Program-made: the position numbers and the translations under genes
Shown here: positions 8,447 through 21,791 of the stretch, piece by piece
How positions within the stretch are numbered: position 1 is the stretch's first letter
Layout of the letters: each line of letters starts with the position of its first letter
Source: an uncultured Pelagibacteraceae bacterium
GTDB taxonomy: Bacteria > Pseudomonadota > Alphaproteobacteria > Pelagibacterales > Pelagibacteraceae
Assembly: GCA_902592985.1 (NCBI GenBank)
Contig: CACJGR010000003.1
Location: 1-64,000 of the forward strand
DNA: 64,000 nucleotides
Direction of reading: 5' to 3'
Notes under the pieces: model-generated
What the model saw: the letters and a program-made list of their open reading frames with translations, nothing else
What the model was told of the DNA's origin: nothing
The model's database searches: none

Positions 8447-9636
8447 ACAAAAAGCAAAAAGTAAACTCAACAAATTTTTCACATTTCTCATCAGGCGTTT
8501 TAGTTCTTGAAAACAAAACTATATTTAAAGGGATTGGTATAGGGCATCAAGGAATAGCTACTGGGGAAGTTTGTTTTAATACTTCTTTAACTGGTTACCA
8601 AGAAATTATATCTGATCCATCTTATGCTGGACAAATTATCAATTTTACTTTTCCTCATATTGGAAATGTGGGAACCAACAATGAAGACCATGAATCTAAT
8701 AAGGTTTGGACAAAAGGAGTTATATTTAATTCAGAAATAACTAACCCATCTAATTATAGATCATTGAGAAACTTAGATACGTGGCTAAAAGAAAATAAAA
8801 TAGTAGGAATTACAGGATTAGATACAAGAAGTTTAACTAATTTCATTAGAGATAAAGGTGCTCCTAAAGGCACCATTTGTAATAATAAAAAAGGAAATTT
8901 TAACTTAAAAAAACTACTTAATAGTTCTATTAAATGGCCTGGTTTAAAAGGTTTAGATTTAGCTGAAACAGTTTCAACAAAAAAAAATTATATTTGGCAA
9001 GGATTTAAAACTTGGAAAAAAGGAATAGGTTTTAAAAAAAACAAAAAGAAAGTTTATAAAATTATTGCTATTGATTATGGAATAAAAAAAAATATCTTAA
9101 GATATTTTTCTAACTTCAATTGTGAGGTAATCGTAGTTCCTTGCAATCTTCAAGCTAAAAAAATTATTAGCTTAAAACCCAATGGTGTCTTTTTATCAAA
9201 TGGTCCTGGAGATCCTGCGGCAACTGGAAAATATGCAATAAATATAATTCAAAAAATAATTAAAGAAAATATTCCTATATTTGGAATATGTCTTGGACAT
9301 CAATTATTAGCTTTAGCACTTAATGCAAAAACAAAAAAAATGAAACTTGGACATAGAGGTGCAAATCATCCAGTAAAAAACTTAATTAATAATAAAGTTG
9401 AAATAACAAGTCAAAATCATGGATTTGAAATTGTTAAAGAAAGTTTGCCAAAAAATGTTGTTGTAACTCATAAATCTCTGTTTGATGACTGTGTTGAAGG
9501 AATAAAATTGAAAAATAAACCAGTTTTTTCTGTTCAATATCATCCCGAATCAAATCCAGGTCCACAAGATAGTCATTATTTATTCAATCAATTCATTAAA
9601 GAAGTAAAGAAAAGTGCCAAAAAGAAAAGATATTAA
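8443..9636 (+). CDS. carA: Carbamoyl-phosphate synthase small subunit (glutaminase)
   Basis: A 397-residue subunit that hydrolyses glutamine and passes ammonia to CarB for carbamoyl phosphate, the precursor of pyrimidines and arginine. The N-terminal CPSase small-subunit domain covers about residues 15-150; the class I glutamine amidotransferase domain follows, with catalytic C283 (GICLGHQ), H367 and E369 (QYHPES). The only usable start that keeps the N-terminus is TTG at 8443; an in-frame stop lies immediately upstream. carB overlaps the 3' end by 23 bases, so the two are co-translated. yqeY diverges 122 bases upstream. Confidence 0.97.
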   Translation: MNKKQKVNSTNFSHFSSGVLVLENKTIFKGIGIGHQGIATGEVCFNTSLTGYQEIISDPSYAGQIINFTFPHIGNVGTNNEDHESNKVWTKGVIFNSEITNPSNYRSLRNLDTWLKENKIVGITGLDTRSLTNFIRDKGAPKGTICNNKKGNFNLKKLLNSSIKWPGLKGLDLAETVSTKKNYIWQGFKTWKKGIGFKKNKKKVYKIIAIDYGIKKNILRYFSNFNCEVIVVPCNLQAKKIISLKPNGVFLSNGPGDPAATGKYAINIIQKIIKENIPIFGICLGHQLLALALNAKTKKMKLGHRGANHPVKNLINNKVEITSQNHGFEIVKESLPKNVVVTHKSLFDDCVEGIKLKNKPVFSVQYHPESNPGPQDSHYLFNQFIKEVKKSAKKKRY

Positions 9637-12600
9637 AAAGATTTTAGTTGTAGGAGCAGGTCCAATAATAATAGGACAAGCATGTGAATTTGACTACTCT
9701 GGTACTCAGGCATGTAAAGCATTAAAAGATGAAGACTATAAAGTAATTCTAATTAATTCAAATCCCGCAACAATTATGACTGATCCAGGTGTTGCAGATA
9801 AAACTTACATTGAACCAATAACAATCGAGGTTTTAGAAAAAATATTAATAAAAGAAAAACCTAATGCCATTTTACCAACTATGGGTGGTCAAACAGCACT
9901 AAACTTAGCAATGAAAGCAGAAAAAATAGGATTATTAAAAAAATATAAAATTGAACTAATTGGAGCAAATTCAAAAGCTATTGCCAATGCTGAAGATAGA
10001 AAAAAATTTAGAAAAAACATGTCTGATATAGGATTAAATCTCCCAAAATCAGAAATAGTTAATAACATTAAACAAGCTAAAAAATGTTTAAAAAAAGTAG
10101 GGTTACCTGCAATTATTAGACCTGCTTTTACGCTTGGTGGACTCGGAGGCGGCATAGCCAAAAGTAAAAAAGAATTTTTAAATAGTATTAAAGAAGGTCT
10201 TGATGCATCACCAGTAAATCAAGTTCTAGTAGAAGAATGTTTGGAAGGCTGGAAGGAATTTGAAATGGAAGTTGTGAGAGATAAAAAAGACAACTGTATA
10301 ATTATATGTTCTATTGAAAATTTAGACCCCATGGGAATTCATACTGGAGATTCTGTTACCATAGCGCCAGCCTTAACCCTAACAGATAAAGAGTATCAAG
10401 TTATGAGGAATGCCTCTATCGCATGTTTAAGAAAAATTGGTGTGGAAACAGGAGGATCTAATGTTCAATTTGCCATCAATCCAAAAAATGGAAGAATGGT
10501 TATTATAGAAATGAATCCTAGAGTTTCTAGATCCTCTGCACTTGCTTCTAAGGCAACGGGTTTTCCAATAGCAAAAGTAGCAGCAAAATTAGCTATTGGT
10601 TACACACTTGATGAATTAAGAAATGAAATTACCAAAGTTACTCCTGCGTCTTTTGAACCAACAATTGACTATGTAGTTACAAAAGTACCAAGATTTACTT
10701 TTGAAAAATTTTCTAATTCCCCAGCAATATTAGGAACTTCTATGAAATCTGTTGGTGAAGCTATGGCTATTGGCAGAAACTTTAAAGAATCTCTTCAAAA
10801 AGCATTGGTATCTTTAGAAGTGGGTTTTTCAGGATTAGATAGAATTTTTAATTTAAATAAGAAAGAAATTGAAAAAAAATTAAAGATAAATGTTCCAAAT
10901 AAAATTTTGTTAATTGCTGAAGCAATACGCAAAAAAATTAAACTACCTAAAATATACAAATTGTCAAAGGTAGATCCTTGGTTTTTGGAACAAATTAAAG
11001 AAATTGTAGATACAGAAAACCAAATCATAAAAAAAGGTTTGCCCAAAAACTTTAATGAATTAAACAGAATTAAATCAATAGGATTTTCAGACAAAAAATT
11101 ATCTCAATTATCTGGTTTAGAAGAAAAAATTGTTAGAAAAAAAAGATTGGCTTTAAAGGTTTTGCCAGTGTTTAAAAAGGTAGATACATGTGCTGCTGAA
11201 TTTAAATCTTTTACACCTTACATGTATTCAACTTATCAAAGAAATTTGACTTTAAATACAGAATGTGAAGCAGATCCGTCATCTAAAAATAAAGTAATTA
11301 TTTTAGGAGGTGGGCCTAATAGAATTGGTCAAGGTATAGAATTTGATTATTGTTGCTGTCAAGCAAGTTTCTCTTTAAAGGAAGCAGGATATGAAACAAT
11401 AATGATTAACTGCAATCCTGAAACCGTTTCCACTGATTATGACACAAGCGATAGATTGTACTTTGAGCCTTTAATTGAAGAATATGTTCATAATATAATT
11501 ATAAAAGAAAAGTCAAAAGGTAATTTGCTAGGCATTATTGCCCAATTTGGAGGGCAAACTCCTATTAAATTAGCAAAATTTCTTCATGAAAATTCATTAC
11601 CTATTATAGGAACTCAGTATTCTTCTATTGATCTTGCAGAAGATAGAGACAGATTTAGAAAACTTCTAATTCAATTAAAATTAAAGCAAGCAGATAGTGG
11701 AATTGCAAAAACACACAATGAAGCAATTAAAATTGCTTCAAAAATTGGATTGCCACTAGTAGTTAGACCGTCATACGTGCTGGGTGGTAGAGCTATGGAA
11801 ATAGTTTATGAAAAAGATCAATTAAAAGATTTTGTCCAAGAAGCATTCAAGGCTGCAGAAAATAATCCAATTTTAATTGATAAATTTATAAATAATGCAA
11901 TGGAAGTTGATGTAGATGCTATTTCTGATGGAAAAGAAGTTTTTGTTGCAGGTATTATGCAACATATTGAGGAAGCTGGTATACACTCTGGAGATTCAGC
12001 ATGCTGCATTCCTCCGATTGCCATTAAAAAAGAATTGATTAAAGAAATTAATAATCAAACGAAAAAATTAGCTTTAGCTTTAAAAGTAAAAGGCTTCATG
12101 AATGTACAGTTTGCAATTAAAAATGATGAAGTTTTTATTATTGAAGTCAATCCAAGGGCTAGCAGAACTGTTCCTTTTGTTTCTAAAGCCAAAGGAATTC
12201 ATTTAGCTAAAATTGCTTCAAGAATAATGATGGGTGAAAAGTTATCAAAATTTAATTTAATAAATAAAAATAAAAATATGTTTGCTGTAAAAGAAGCTGT
12301 TTTTCCATTCAATAAATTTCCAAATGTTGATGTGTTGCTAGGTCCTGAAATGAAATCTACGGGGGAGGTAATGGGAATAGATGAAAATTTTGGTCTTGCT
12401 TACGCCAAGAGTCAAATTTCTGCTGGAAATTCATTGCCAACAAAAGGCTTAGCTTTTCTATCTGTAAAAGATTCACATAAAAAAGAAATAATTAGTCTTG
12501 CAAAAGAATTGATTGATTTAGATTTTACTTTATGTGGCACTAAAGGTACTGCAAACACAATTAGAAATCATGGTATGAAATGCAGAAAAATAAATAAAGT

Positions 12601-12844
12601 AAGCAGTGGAAGACCGCATATTGTTGATGTATTAAACTCAAAAAAAATTGCTCTAGTAATCAATACTGGCGGTGGAAAGAGCGAACATCGTGTTAGTGAT
12701 GCTAGGGCACTGAGAAGAGGTGCACTAATCAATAAAGTTCCATATTGCACAAATATGTCTACTGCTCATGCTTGTTTAGAAGGTATTAAATCTCTTAAAT
12801 CAAAAAAAATAAATATTAAAGCAATCCAAAACATCTTTCAATAA
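9614..12844 (+). CDS. carB: Carbamoyl-phosphate synthase large subunit
   Basis: A 1076-residue subunit of usual length, starting at GTG inside carA. It shows the two homologous ATP-grasp halves (the first beginning [17 protein letters not shown], the second [17 protein letters not shown] at about residue 557), a connecting oligomerisation domain, and a C-terminal methylglyoxal-synthase-like allosteric domain from about residue 935. It forms carbamoyl phosphate from bicarbonate, ammonia and two ATP. The stop overlaps the end of the convergent oxygenase-like gene by seven bases. Confidence 0.98.
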   Translation: MPKRKDIKKILVVGAGPIIIGQACEFDYSGTQACKALKDEDYKVILINSNPATIMTDPGVADKTYIEPITIEVLEKILIKEKPNAILPTMGGQTALNLAMKAEKIGLLKKYKIELIGANSKAIANAEDRKKFRKNMSDIGLNLPKSEIVNNIKQAKKCLKKVGLPAIIRPAFTLGGLGGGIAKSKKEFLNSIKEGLDASPVNQVLVEECLEGWKEFEMEVVRDKKDNCIIICSIENLDPMGIHTGDSVTIAPALTLTDKEYQVMRNASIACLRKIGVETGGSNVQFAINPKNGRMVIIEMNPRVSRSSALASKATGFPIAKVAAKLAIGYTLDELRNEITKVTPASFEPTIDYVVTKVPRFTFEKFSNSPAILGTSMKSVGEAMAIGRNFKESLQKALVSLEVGFSGLDRIFNLNKKEIEKKLKINVPNKILLIAEAIRKKIKLPKIYKLSKVDPWFLEQIKEIVDTENQIIKKGLPKNFNELNRIKSIGFSDKKLSQLSGLEEKIVRKKRLALKVLPVFKKVDTCAAEFKSFTPYMYSTYQRNLTLNTECEADPSSKNKVIILGGGPNRIGQGIEFDYCCCQASFSLKEAGYETIMINCNPETVSTDYDTSDRLYFEPLIEEYVHNIIIKEKSKGNLLGIIAQFGGQTPIKLAKFLHENSLPIIGTQYSSIDLAEDRDRFRKLLIQLKLKQADSGIAKTHNEAIKIASKIGLPLVVRPSYVLGGRAMEIVYEKDQLKDFVQEAFKAAENNPILIDKFINNAMEVDVDAISDGKEVFVAGIMQHIEEAGIHSGDSACCIPPIAIKKELIKEINNQTKKLALALKVKGFMNVQFAIKNDEVFIIEVNPRASRTVPFVSKAKGIHLAKIASRIMMGEKLSKFNLINKNKNMFAVKEAVFPFNKFPNVDVLLGPEMKSTGEVMGIDENFGLAYAKSQISAGNSLPTKGLAFLSVKDSHKKEIISLAKELIDLDFTLCGTKGTANTIRNHGMKCRKINKVSSGRPHIVDVLNSKKIALVINTGGGKSEHRVSDARALRRGALINKVPYCTNMSTAHACLEGIKSLKSKKINIKAIQNIFQ

Positions 12845-13503
12845 TTAACAGGCCAATCAGTTTCAAAAGTTACATAATTTACTTGCAAACATCGTCTTTC
12901 TTTTTTTATCTCTTTTTTTTCCATTCCATGCCAAGAATTAGGTCCACTAGAAAAGAAATATCCATAATTATCCTTATAAGGGAGAGTCTTAACTTTATTT
13001 AAATTTTTATCATAAAAATCTGTTCCTAAACTCTCATCTTCATTAAATTTATTTACAAATAACAAACATGACATTAATTTTTCTTTAATATCACAATGAG
13101 GTTTTAACCAAAAACCTTGTCTATCACAAATAATCTCCACTCTCACATAAGACCTGGATAAATCTTTTTTTATTAATTCAGAAATTTTATTGTATGTACT
13201 TTTGCTTTGAAGTTCATTTATAAACTTTGTTAAATTAGGAAAAATATTTGAATTATCTTTATTTATAAAACTTCTAAATTTAATTGCTTGTCCTCCAGAA
13301 GATATACCTTCTCTAAATTTGCCTTCTCCACCATCAATAGCTCTAGTACCATCATATTGAAGGTTGTAGTCTATCGGATTTGCAATATCTGCATTGTTTA
13401 TTTCTTTAATTGTTGACTCTGTAAGGGGTTTATTTAATTCCCAATGAGTAAATGGATCACTAAATTTTTTTGAATTATTTAATAATGATTTTAAAAACGA
13501 CAT
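12838..13503 (-). CDS. 2-oxoglutarate/Fe(II) oxygenase-like protein
   Basis: A 221-residue protein with the facial-triad pattern of the 2OG-Fe(II) dioxygenase fold: H136-x-D138 in [11 protein letters not shown], a distal histidine at H192 in NSWHGME, and an arginine-rich strand just after (about residue 203) in the position that binds 2-oxoglutarate. The core strands between them also fit the double-stranded beta-helix. Substrates of this family range from amino acids to sugars and nothing here identifies one. It begins one base after the stop of the upstream ELM1-family gene, suggesting one transcript, and converges with carB. Confidence 0.6.
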   Translation of the reverse strand: MSFLKSLLNNSKKFSDPFTHWELNKPLTESTIKEINNADIANPIDYNLQYDGTRAIDGGEGKFREGISSGGQAIKFRSFINKDNSNIFPNLTKFINELQSKSTYNKISELIKKDLSRSYVRVEIICDRQGFWLKPHCDIKEKLMSCLLFVNKFNEDESLGTDFYDKNLNKVKTLPYKDNYGYFFSSGPNSWHGMEKKEIKKERRCLQVNYVTFETDWPVNY

Positions 13504-14442
13504 TTAAATTAATTTTTTTTTGATTTCTTGTGCTACTCTATTAGTTTCATCTAACCTTTCATAGTTCCAAGTTTCTAAGTTATCATTTAATTCTTTAATA
13601 ACATTAAGACGTTTAAATAAATCTCTAAATTTTTTAAATCTATAATCATTTGCCGAACTAGGAATTTGTGCTATGTAGATTGGTTTGCCAGTTAAAGCAG
13701 CTTCTGAAATCATTGAGCTTGAATCACACATTACAACAATAAACTTTGCTAAAGATAAGCCTGATAGATATGCTTTTTTATCAACATTATCAATTATTAC
13801 GTGATTTGATCCAAAATATTCTTTAGCTAATTTTATAGTCTCAGGTGGCGTTCTCATAGAAGGTATAACTATAAGTTGGAGGTTTTTTTTATCTACATGG
13901 CTATTTATTTTCGAATAAATTTTTTGAATATTTTCCTTTGAATATTTATAGTATCTTGTGGGACCACCTAAAATTAAAGTCATAATCTCTTTATTTTTGT
14001 TAATTTTATTTTCTAAATAAACCCTATTTTCATCAATTTCCTTCATATTTAAATAATGCAATGCTCCTTTTGTTAAAATTACATTTTCTCCTTTAAGATC
14101 ATCATGCTCTGGGGCTACCACAAAATCAAAGTTTTTTAATGAAACTTTGGGATCTTGAATGTGAATATTAAATATTTTTTTTTGAGAATTTTGTTTTAAA
14201 AAAATTGAAGGTATTACACTTTTTCTTCCACATGAAATAATTACATCAAAATTTTCTTTTATAGAATTTTTAAATATAAATTTTTTTACTGGAGTAAATT
14301 TAGGTGGAATCAACTTCCAAAAATTATTTAATTCAATTTCCTCGTGCAAATAATCTAATTCTAGTGATTTGGCTAATCCTTCTGCTTGGCTTATCATTCC
14401 ATGCATCCCCTCGGTTAACAATAACCCTTTTAATTTGCTCAT
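13504..14442 (-). CDS. ELM1/GT-B-like family protein (DUF1022)
   Basis: A 312-residue protein matching the alphaproteobacterial and plant-mitochondrial ELM1 family, which resembles GT-B glycosyltransferases. It has the early LLLTEGMHGMISQAEGLA segment, ISCGRKS near residue 90, LILGGPTRYY near residue 157 and the C-terminal DSSSMISEAALTGKPIYI stretch that looks like a nucleotide-sugar-binding site. In plants ELM1 takes part in mitochondrial division; the bacterial role is not established. It is divergent from trxB with only 21 bases between the start codons. Confidence 0.8.
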   Translation of the reverse strand: MSKLKGLLLTEGMHGMISQAEGLAKSLELDYLHEEIELNNFWKLIPPKFTPVKKFIFKNSIKENFDVIISCGRKSVIPSIFLKQNSQKKIFNIHIQDPKVSLKNFDFVVAPEHDDLKGENVILTKGALHYLNMKEIDENRVYLENKINKNKEIMTLILGGPTRYYKYSKENIQKIYSKINSHVDKKNLQLIVIPSMRTPPETIKLAKEYFGSNHVIIDNVDKKAYLSGLSLAKFIVVMCDSSSMISEAALTGKPIYIAQIPSSANDYRFKKFRDLFKRLNVIKELNDNLETWNYERLDETNRVAQEIKKKLI

Positions 14443-14463
14443 TAATTACTATATAGCTTTGAT

Positions 14464-16607
<2,144 letters not shown>

Positions 16608-16634
16608 TTAATATTCTAATACCTTGTTTAATAT

Positions 16635-18623
16635 ATGCAAAATACTTATCAAGATTTAATTACAGATATTCAAAGTAAAAATCCAGAAATAGGTGGAAAA
16701 CTTGAAGGTGGAAAAAAATTTAAACTTGTAACAGATTTTAAACCTGCGGGAGATCAGCCAGAGGCAATAAAAAAATTAGTTAATAATGCAAATAAAGGTG
16801 AGTTTAGTCAAGTTCTACTAGGGGTTACAGGTTCTGGCAAAACATTCACGATGGCAAAAGTCATTGAAAAAACCAATAGACCATCCTTAATCTTGGCTCC
16901 AAATAAAACATTGGCGGCTCAACTTTATGGTGAGATGAAAACTTTTTTTCCTGATAATGCAATTGAATATTTTGTTTCTTACTATGATTACTATACTCCA
17001 GAAGCTTATGTCCCAAGATCAGATACCTATATTGAAAAAGAAGCTTCTATTAACGAACAAATAGATCGTATGAGACATTCAGCAACAAGATCTCTTTTAG
17101 AAAGAGATGATGTTTTAATAGTCGCAAGTGTATCATGTATTTACGGATTGGGTTCAGTTGAAGCCTATAGCAAAATGACTGTAACTCTTCAAAAAAATTC
17201 TGAATATAATAGAGAACAAATAATTAAATCATTAGTTAATTTACAATATAAAAGAAATGATCAAAACTTTTATAGAGGAACATTTAGAGCAAGAGGAGAA
17301 TATATAGAAATATTTCCTTCTCATTTAGAAGATCGTGCTTGGAGACTAAGTTTATTCGGTGACAAACTAGAAAAAATAGAAGAATTTGATCCACTTACTG
17401 GAGATCTTGTTAAAAATTTAAATTTAGTCAAGATATACGCTAATAGTCATTACATCACGCCCAAACCTACAATTGAACAAGCAATAATAAATATTAAAAA
17501 AGAATTAGAGGTCACTCTTAAGAAACATAAAGAGCAAAATAAATTACTTGAAGCGCAACGTTTGGAAGAAAGAACCAAATTTGATTTAGAAATGATAGAG
17601 GCGACTGGTTCCTGTGCTGGAATTGAAAACTACTCCAGATTTTTATCAGGAAGAAAACCTGGTCAACCACCTCCTACTCTCTTTGAATACTTTCCTGATA
17701 ACACTCTAATATTTGTGGATGAATGCCATGTAACTGTTCCACAGCTAAATGGAATGTTTAAAGGAGATAGATCAAGAAAAAGTACTCTTGCTGAATATGG
17801 ATTTAGATTACCGTCCTGTATGGATAATAGACCATTAAAGTTTGAAGAATGGAATATGATGAGAACTCAAACAATTTTTGTCTCTGCTACACCAGGACCC
17901 TGGGAGTTGGAACAGGTAAAAGGAAAATATATTGATCAGGTAATTAGACCAACTGGATTAATTGATCCTCCTGTGGAAGTTAGACCTGCAAAAAATCAAG
18001 TAGATGATTTAATGCACGAATGTAAAAAAACTGTTGAAAAAAATTATAGAGCTCTTGTTACAACTTTAACAAAAAGAATGGCTGAAGATTTGACTGAATA
18101 TCTTCATGAAAATGGAATTAAAGTTAGGTACATGCACTCTGATATAGATACTCTTGAAAGAATTGAAATTATGAGAGATTTAAGAATGGGTGTATTTGAT
18201 GTTCTCGTTGGTATAAATCTCTTAAGAGAAGGGTTGGATATACCTGAGTGTGCATTGGTTGCAATTTTAGATGCTGATAAAGAAGGTTTTTTAAGATCGG
18301 AAAGATCATTAATTCAAACAATTGGAAGAGCAGCAAGAAACTTGGATGGTAAAGTTATTTTGTATGCAGACAAAAAAACTAAAAGTATTAATAAGGCTAT
18401 TGAGGAAACAAATAGAAGAAGAACTATTCAATTAAAATACAATAAAAAAAATAGTATTAGTGCAACAACAATAAAAAAAGAGATAAACGATGTATTAGAA
18501 AGCGTTTATGAAAAAGATTATGTAAAAGTAGGAAGTGGAGCAAATGTTGGAGGGAATCTAAAAAAACACTTAAAAATCCTAAACAAAAAAAATGAAGGAA
18601 TCGGCATCAAATCTAGAATTTGA
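16635..18623 (+). CDS. uvrB: Excinuclease ABC subunit B, main frame (ends early through a frameshift)
   Basis: UvrB, the damage-verifying helicase-like subunit of nucleotide excision repair. Residues 1-650 are well conserved: Walker A GVTGSGKT at 63-70, the beta-hairpin region [17 protein letters not shown], the DECH box as VDECHVT, and helicase motifs V and VI ([17 protein letters not shown]). The frame then runs through an A8 run (18585-18592) into an unrelated tail and stops at 18623, before the C-terminal UVR domain that contacts UvrC. That domain is intact in the next frame (18592-18807). Removing one A restores a protein of about 724 residues. A real mutation, a sequence error and productive slippage are all possible. 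Confidence 0.93.
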   Translation: MQNTYQDLITDIQSKNPEIGGKLEGGKKFKLVTDFKPAGDQPEAIKKLVNNANKGEFSQVLLGVTGSGKTFTMAKVIEKTNRPSLILAPNKTLAAQLYGEMKTFFPDNAIEYFVSYYDYYTPEAYVPRSDTYIEKEASINEQIDRMRHSATRSLLERDDVLIVASVSCIYGLGSVEAYSKMTVTLQKNSEYNREQIIKSLVNLQYKRNDQNFYRGTFRARGEYIEIFPSHLEDRAWRLSLFGDKLEKIEEFDPLTGDLVKNLNLVKIYANSHYITPKPTIEQAIINIKKELEVTLKKHKEQNKLLEAQRLEERTKFDLEMIEATGSCAGIENYSRFLSGRKPGQPPPTLFEYFPDNTLIFVDECHVTVPQLNGMFKGDRSRKSTLAEYGFRLPSCMDNRPLKFEEWNMMRTQTIFVSATPGPWELEQVKGKYIDQVIRPTGLIDPPVEVRPAKNQVDDLMHECKKTVEKNYRALVTTLTKRMAEDLTEYLHENGIKVRYMHSDIDTLERIEIMRDLRMGVFDVLVGINLLREGLDIPECALVAILDADKEGFLRSERSLIQTIGRAARNLDGKVILYADKKTKSINKAIEETNRRRTIQLKYNKKNSISATTIKKEINDVLESVYEKDYVKVGSGANVGGNLKKHLKILNKKNEGIGIKSRI

Positions 18624-18807
18624 AGAAGCAGCAAAAATAAGAGATGAGATTAGAAAACTTGAAAGTACAGAATTAGAGATTACACTTAACCCTAAAGTAA
18701 AACAATACAGTCTAAATAATAAAATTTATCCAAAAGGAAGATCAACTATGGGTATGCCAGGAACTAGAGCAAAAAAAGGAAAGAAAAAGTGGAAGCAAAT
18801 AAAATAA
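18592..18807 (+). CDS. uvrB: UvrB C-terminal UVR domain in a shifted frame
   Basis: A 71-residue frame whose first 28 residues ([20 protein letters not shown]) are a clear UVR motif, the helix pair by which UvrB binds UvrC. It continues with a basic Gly/Lys-rich tail ending [11 protein letters not shown]. It overlaps the main uvrB frame by 32 bases and is one base out of phase across the A8 run. An ATG happens to begin here, so separate translation cannot be excluded, but a protein made only of this domain would be odd. Best read as the 3' end of uvrB. Confidence 0.85.
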   Translation: MKESASNLEFEEAAKIRDEIRKLESTELEITLNPKVKQYSLNNKIYPKGRSTMGMPGTRAKKGKKKWKQIK

Positions 18808-19544
18808 TTATAACTGGTGGAGCTACAAGAATTGGTGCGGCGATTGCAAGAAAGTTATCTGGATCTGGAGTAGAAATCGCAATTCACTATAACAAATCTA
18901 AAGTAAGTGCTGAAAAATTAAAAAAAGAATTATCAAAAAAATTAACAAAAGTACATCTGGTTAAAGGAGATCTAAGTAAAGAAACTGATTTAAAAAAAAT
19001 AGTTAAATATTGTAAGAGAAAGTTAAAATACTTTGACTGTTTAATAAATAATGCCTCACTGTTTGAAAATGATAAATTAGAAAATTTTACTACTGATAGT
19101 TGGGGAAAACATTTAAGAACAAATCTAAGGGCCCCTGCATTACTATCAAAAGAATTTGCAAAAAATATAAGAGGCAAAAATAATAATATCATTAATATTA
19201 TTGATCAGCGAGTTTTTAAATTAACGCCATTTTTCTTTTCATACACAATAAGCAAGACTGGCCTTTATACTTTGACTAAAACTAGCGCTATAAGCTTAGC
19301 CCCTAAGATAAGGGTAAATGGAATTGCGCCAGGACCAACACTTAAAAATAAGCGGCAAAGTAAAAAACATTTTAAAAAACAATATTTAGCTACTCCCTTA
19401 AAAAGACAAGTTGATGTTTCAGAGATTTGTAATGCTGTCGACTTTTTTATCAGAAACAGGTCAATTACTGGACAGGTCATTTCAGTGGATAGCGGCCAAA
19501 GTTTAAATTGGCAAACACCAGATATAATGCAAGGAAAAGAATGA
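18789..19544 (+). CDS. Short-chain reductase of pteridine reductase (PTR1/FolM) type
   Basis: A 251-residue SDR starting at GTG 18789. The NADPH-binding motif is TGGATRIG (residues 9-16), NNAS is at 87-90, and the catalytic set is D139, Y152 and K156. Most SDRs have serine where D139 stands; an aspartate 13 residues before the tyrosine is the pattern of pteridine reductase PTR1. The gene overlaps folB by four bases, and a folate-pathway neighbour supports reduction of dihydropteridines or dihydrofolate. The start overlaps the end of the shifted uvrB frame by 19 bases. The specific substrate is inferred. Confidence 0.78.
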   Translation: MEANKIIITGGATRIGAAIARKLSGSGVEIAIHYNKSKVSAEKLKKELSKKLTKVHLVKGDLSKETDLKKIVKYCKRKLKYFDCLINNASLFENDKLENFTTDSWGKHLRTNLRAPALLSKEFAKNIRGKNNNIINIIDQRVFKLTPFFFSYTISKTGLYTLTKTSAISLAPKIRVNGIAPGPTLKNKRQSKKHFKKQYLATPLKRQVDVSEICNAVDFFIRNRSITGQVISVDSGQSLNWQTPDIMQGKE

Positions 19545-19966
19545 AAGAAAATAATCTTAAAATTGTTAAAATAGATAGAAATAAAAAATTATTTAATTAT
19601 GAGAAAAAAATTCTTATTAAAGACCTGACTTTAGATTTAAAGCTTGGTTATTACAATTTTGAAAAAGACAAGCCACAAAAAGTACAATTTACATTAGAAG
19701 TTGATTATAGAGATAAAAAACCAACTAATGATAAGGATTTAAAATCAATAGTTAATTACGACAAAATAGTAAAACTAATTAAAAAATTAGTAAAAAATAA
19801 ACATTACAACTTTCTTGAAACATTAGCTGAAGATGTGTTTGATGAGCTGTTTAAAGATAAAAGAATTGATAAAATAACTCTTCAAATAGAAAAATTAGAA
19901 ATTATGAAAGACTGCTCATCAGTTGGAATACAAATTTCTAAAAAAAGAAGCCATGAAAAGCTCTGA
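19541..19966 (+). CDS. folB: Dihydroneopterin aldolase-like protein
   Basis: A 141-residue protein, started at the ATG at 19541 that shares ATGA with the stop of the upstream SDR and is preceded by a GGAAAAGA sequence. The FolB core is visible: [26 protein letters not shown], the [10 protein letters not shown] strand-helix, then [11 protein letters not shown] with the conserved glutamate, and a [15 protein letters not shown] end strand. The enzyme cleaves dihydroneopterin in folate synthesis. A longer frame from 19508 exists but lacks a reason to be used. uvrC overlaps its 3' end by 14 bases. Confidence 0.87.
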   Translation: MKENNLKIVKIDRNKKLFNYEKKILIKDLTLDLKLGYYNFEKDKPQKVQFTLEVDYRDKKPTNDKDLKSIVNYDKIVKLIKKLVKNKHYNFLETLAEDVFDELFKDKRIDKITLQIEKLEIMKDCSSVGIQISKKRSHEKL

Positions 19967-21788
19967 TTTTGGAAAAGAAGTAATCAAAAAAGAACTCTCC
20001 CTAATACCTAAAAGCCCAGGTGTATATAGAATGTTAAATCACAATGGTAATATCCTGTATGTAGGCAAAGCAAAAAATTTGCCTAATAGATTAAAAAGCT
20101 ACATATTAGAAAAAAATCACATTATAAGAACGGAAAGAATGTTGTCTCAGACACATAACATTGAGATTACCACTACCGCAAATGAAAGTGAGGCACTTCT
20201 TTTAGAAGCTAATTTAATCAAAAAATTTAAACCAAAATTTAATATCTTGCTTAAAGACGATAAATCCTTTCCATTTATTTTTATAGGAAATAAAGATCAA
20301 TGGCCTCAAGTTACTAAGCATAGAGGCAAAAAAGATAAAGATGGTTTCTATTTTGGACCATTTGCTTCTGCTGGATCAGCAAATTGGACTATAAAAATGC
20401 TTCAAAAAATATTTTTGTTAAGAGTATGTGACGAAGCAACTTTTAAAAATAGAAAAAGACCTTGTATTTTATATCAAATCAAAAGATGTTCTGCGCCTTG
20501 CGTAGGTTATGTTGAAAAAAAAGATTACAAAAATTCAGTAGATGATGCGATTAAATTTGTTTCTGGAAAATCTAGAGATATACAAAAAAATTTATCAAAA
20601 CAAATGGAGAAAGCTAGTGAAAAACTAGACTTTGAAAAAGCTTCTATTTTTAGAGATAAAATTAAATCTTTAAATATAATTCAATCGTCACAAAGAATTA
20701 ATGAAGCTAATTTGGTTGAAGCTGATGTGATAGCCGCTTATAAAGAATCTGGAAAAACTTGTATTCAAGTATTTTTCTACAGATCTAAACAAAATTGGGG
20801 TAATCAAGCATATTTTCCTAAACATGATCCTGATGAAAGTATCTCTGAAATCATGTCTTCTTTTTTAATGCAATTTTATGAAAATAAAAATGTTCCTAAA
20901 CTAATAATTTTAAATCTTAATATTAAAGATAAAAAATTAATTGAACAAACATTAGGCACTAAAGAAAATAAAAATATTTCAATCGCTACTGCAAAAAAAG
21001 GAGCAAAAGTAAAAGTTATTTCATTAGCAGAAAAAAATGCAAAAGAATCATTAAATAGAAAACTATATGAAGCAAATAACAACAAAAACTTATTTGAAGG
21101 AATATCCAAAAAATTTAAGTTAAAAAATAATATTAGTTTAGTAGAAATTTATGACAATAGTCATATTCAGGGAACTAATAGTGTAGGGGCTATGGTTACT
21201 TTTGGAGATGAAGGATTTATAAAAAAAAGATACAGAAAGTTTGATATTAAAACTTATAGCGCTGAACAAGATGATTATGCTATGATGAGAGAAGTTTTAA
21301 CTAGAAGATTTAAACGAGCAATACTTAAAAAAGAAAATTATTTAACTTTTCCTGATTTAGTGCTTATCGATGGAGGAAAAGGTCAATATTCTGCTGGTAG
21401 AGAAGTACTTAACGACTTAGGTTTATATGATATTCCCATGATAGCTATATCAAAAGGTAAATTAAGAAACAGTGGAAATGAAACATTCTTTTATAATGGC
21501 AAAACATTTAAATTTGAAAAAAATGATCCTACATTATTTTTTTTACAAAGATTAAGAGATGAAGCACACAGATTCGCAATAAATACTCATAGAACAAAGA
21601 GGCAAAAAGGTATTAGAAAATCACTATTAGATCAAATAAATGGCATTGGCTCTATAAGAAAAAGAGCTTTGCTTAATCACTTTGGTTCAGCAAGGGCAGT
21701 AGAATCTGCTAGTTTTGAAGAAATTAAATCGGTTGAAGGTGTTGAAGAAAAAGTCGCAAAAAAGATATATAATTTTTTTCATGAATAA
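19953..21788 (+). CDS. uvrC: Excinuclease ABC subunit C
   Basis: A 611-residue endonuclease that makes both incisions in nucleotide excision repair. Domains in order are the GIY-YIG nuclease (PGVYRMLN, then [13 protein letters not shown]), a UVR motif ([18 protein letters not shown]) that meets UvrB, the RNase-H-like second nuclease ([22 protein letters not shown]) and a C-terminal helix-hairpin-helix pair. The ATG at 19953 fits the family N-terminus better than the upstream one at 19923. It sits two genes downstream of uvrB, followed by pgsA after three bases. Confidence 0.96.
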   Translation: MKSSDFGKEVIKKELSLIPKSPGVYRMLNHNGNILYVGKAKNLPNRLKSYILEKNHIIRTERMLSQTHNIEITTTANESEALLLEANLIKKFKPKFNILLKDDKSFPFIFIGNKDQWPQVTKHRGKKDKDGFYFGPFASAGSANWTIKMLQKIFLLRVCDEATFKNRKRPCILYQIKRCSAPCVGYVEKKDYKNSVDDAIKFVSGKSRDIQKNLSKQMEKASEKLDFEKASIFRDKIKSLNIIQSSQRINEANLVEADVIAAYKESGKTCIQVFFYRSKQNWGNQAYFPKHDPDESISEIMSSFLMQFYENKNVPKLIILNLNIKDKKLIEQTLGTKENKNISIATAKKGAKVKVISLAEKNAKESLNRKLYEANNNKNLFEGISKKFKLKNNISLVEIYDNSHIQGTNSVGAMVTFGDEGFIKKRYRKFDIKTYSAEQDDYAMMREVLTRRFKRAILKKENYLTFPDLVLIDGGKGQYSAGREVLNDLGLYDIPMIAISKGKLRNSGNETFFYNGKTFKFEKNDPTLFFLQRLRDEAHRFAINTHRTKRQKGIRKSLLDQINGIGSIRKRALLNHFGSARAVESASFEEIKSVEGVEEKVAKKIYNFFHE

Positions 21789-21791
21789 AAT

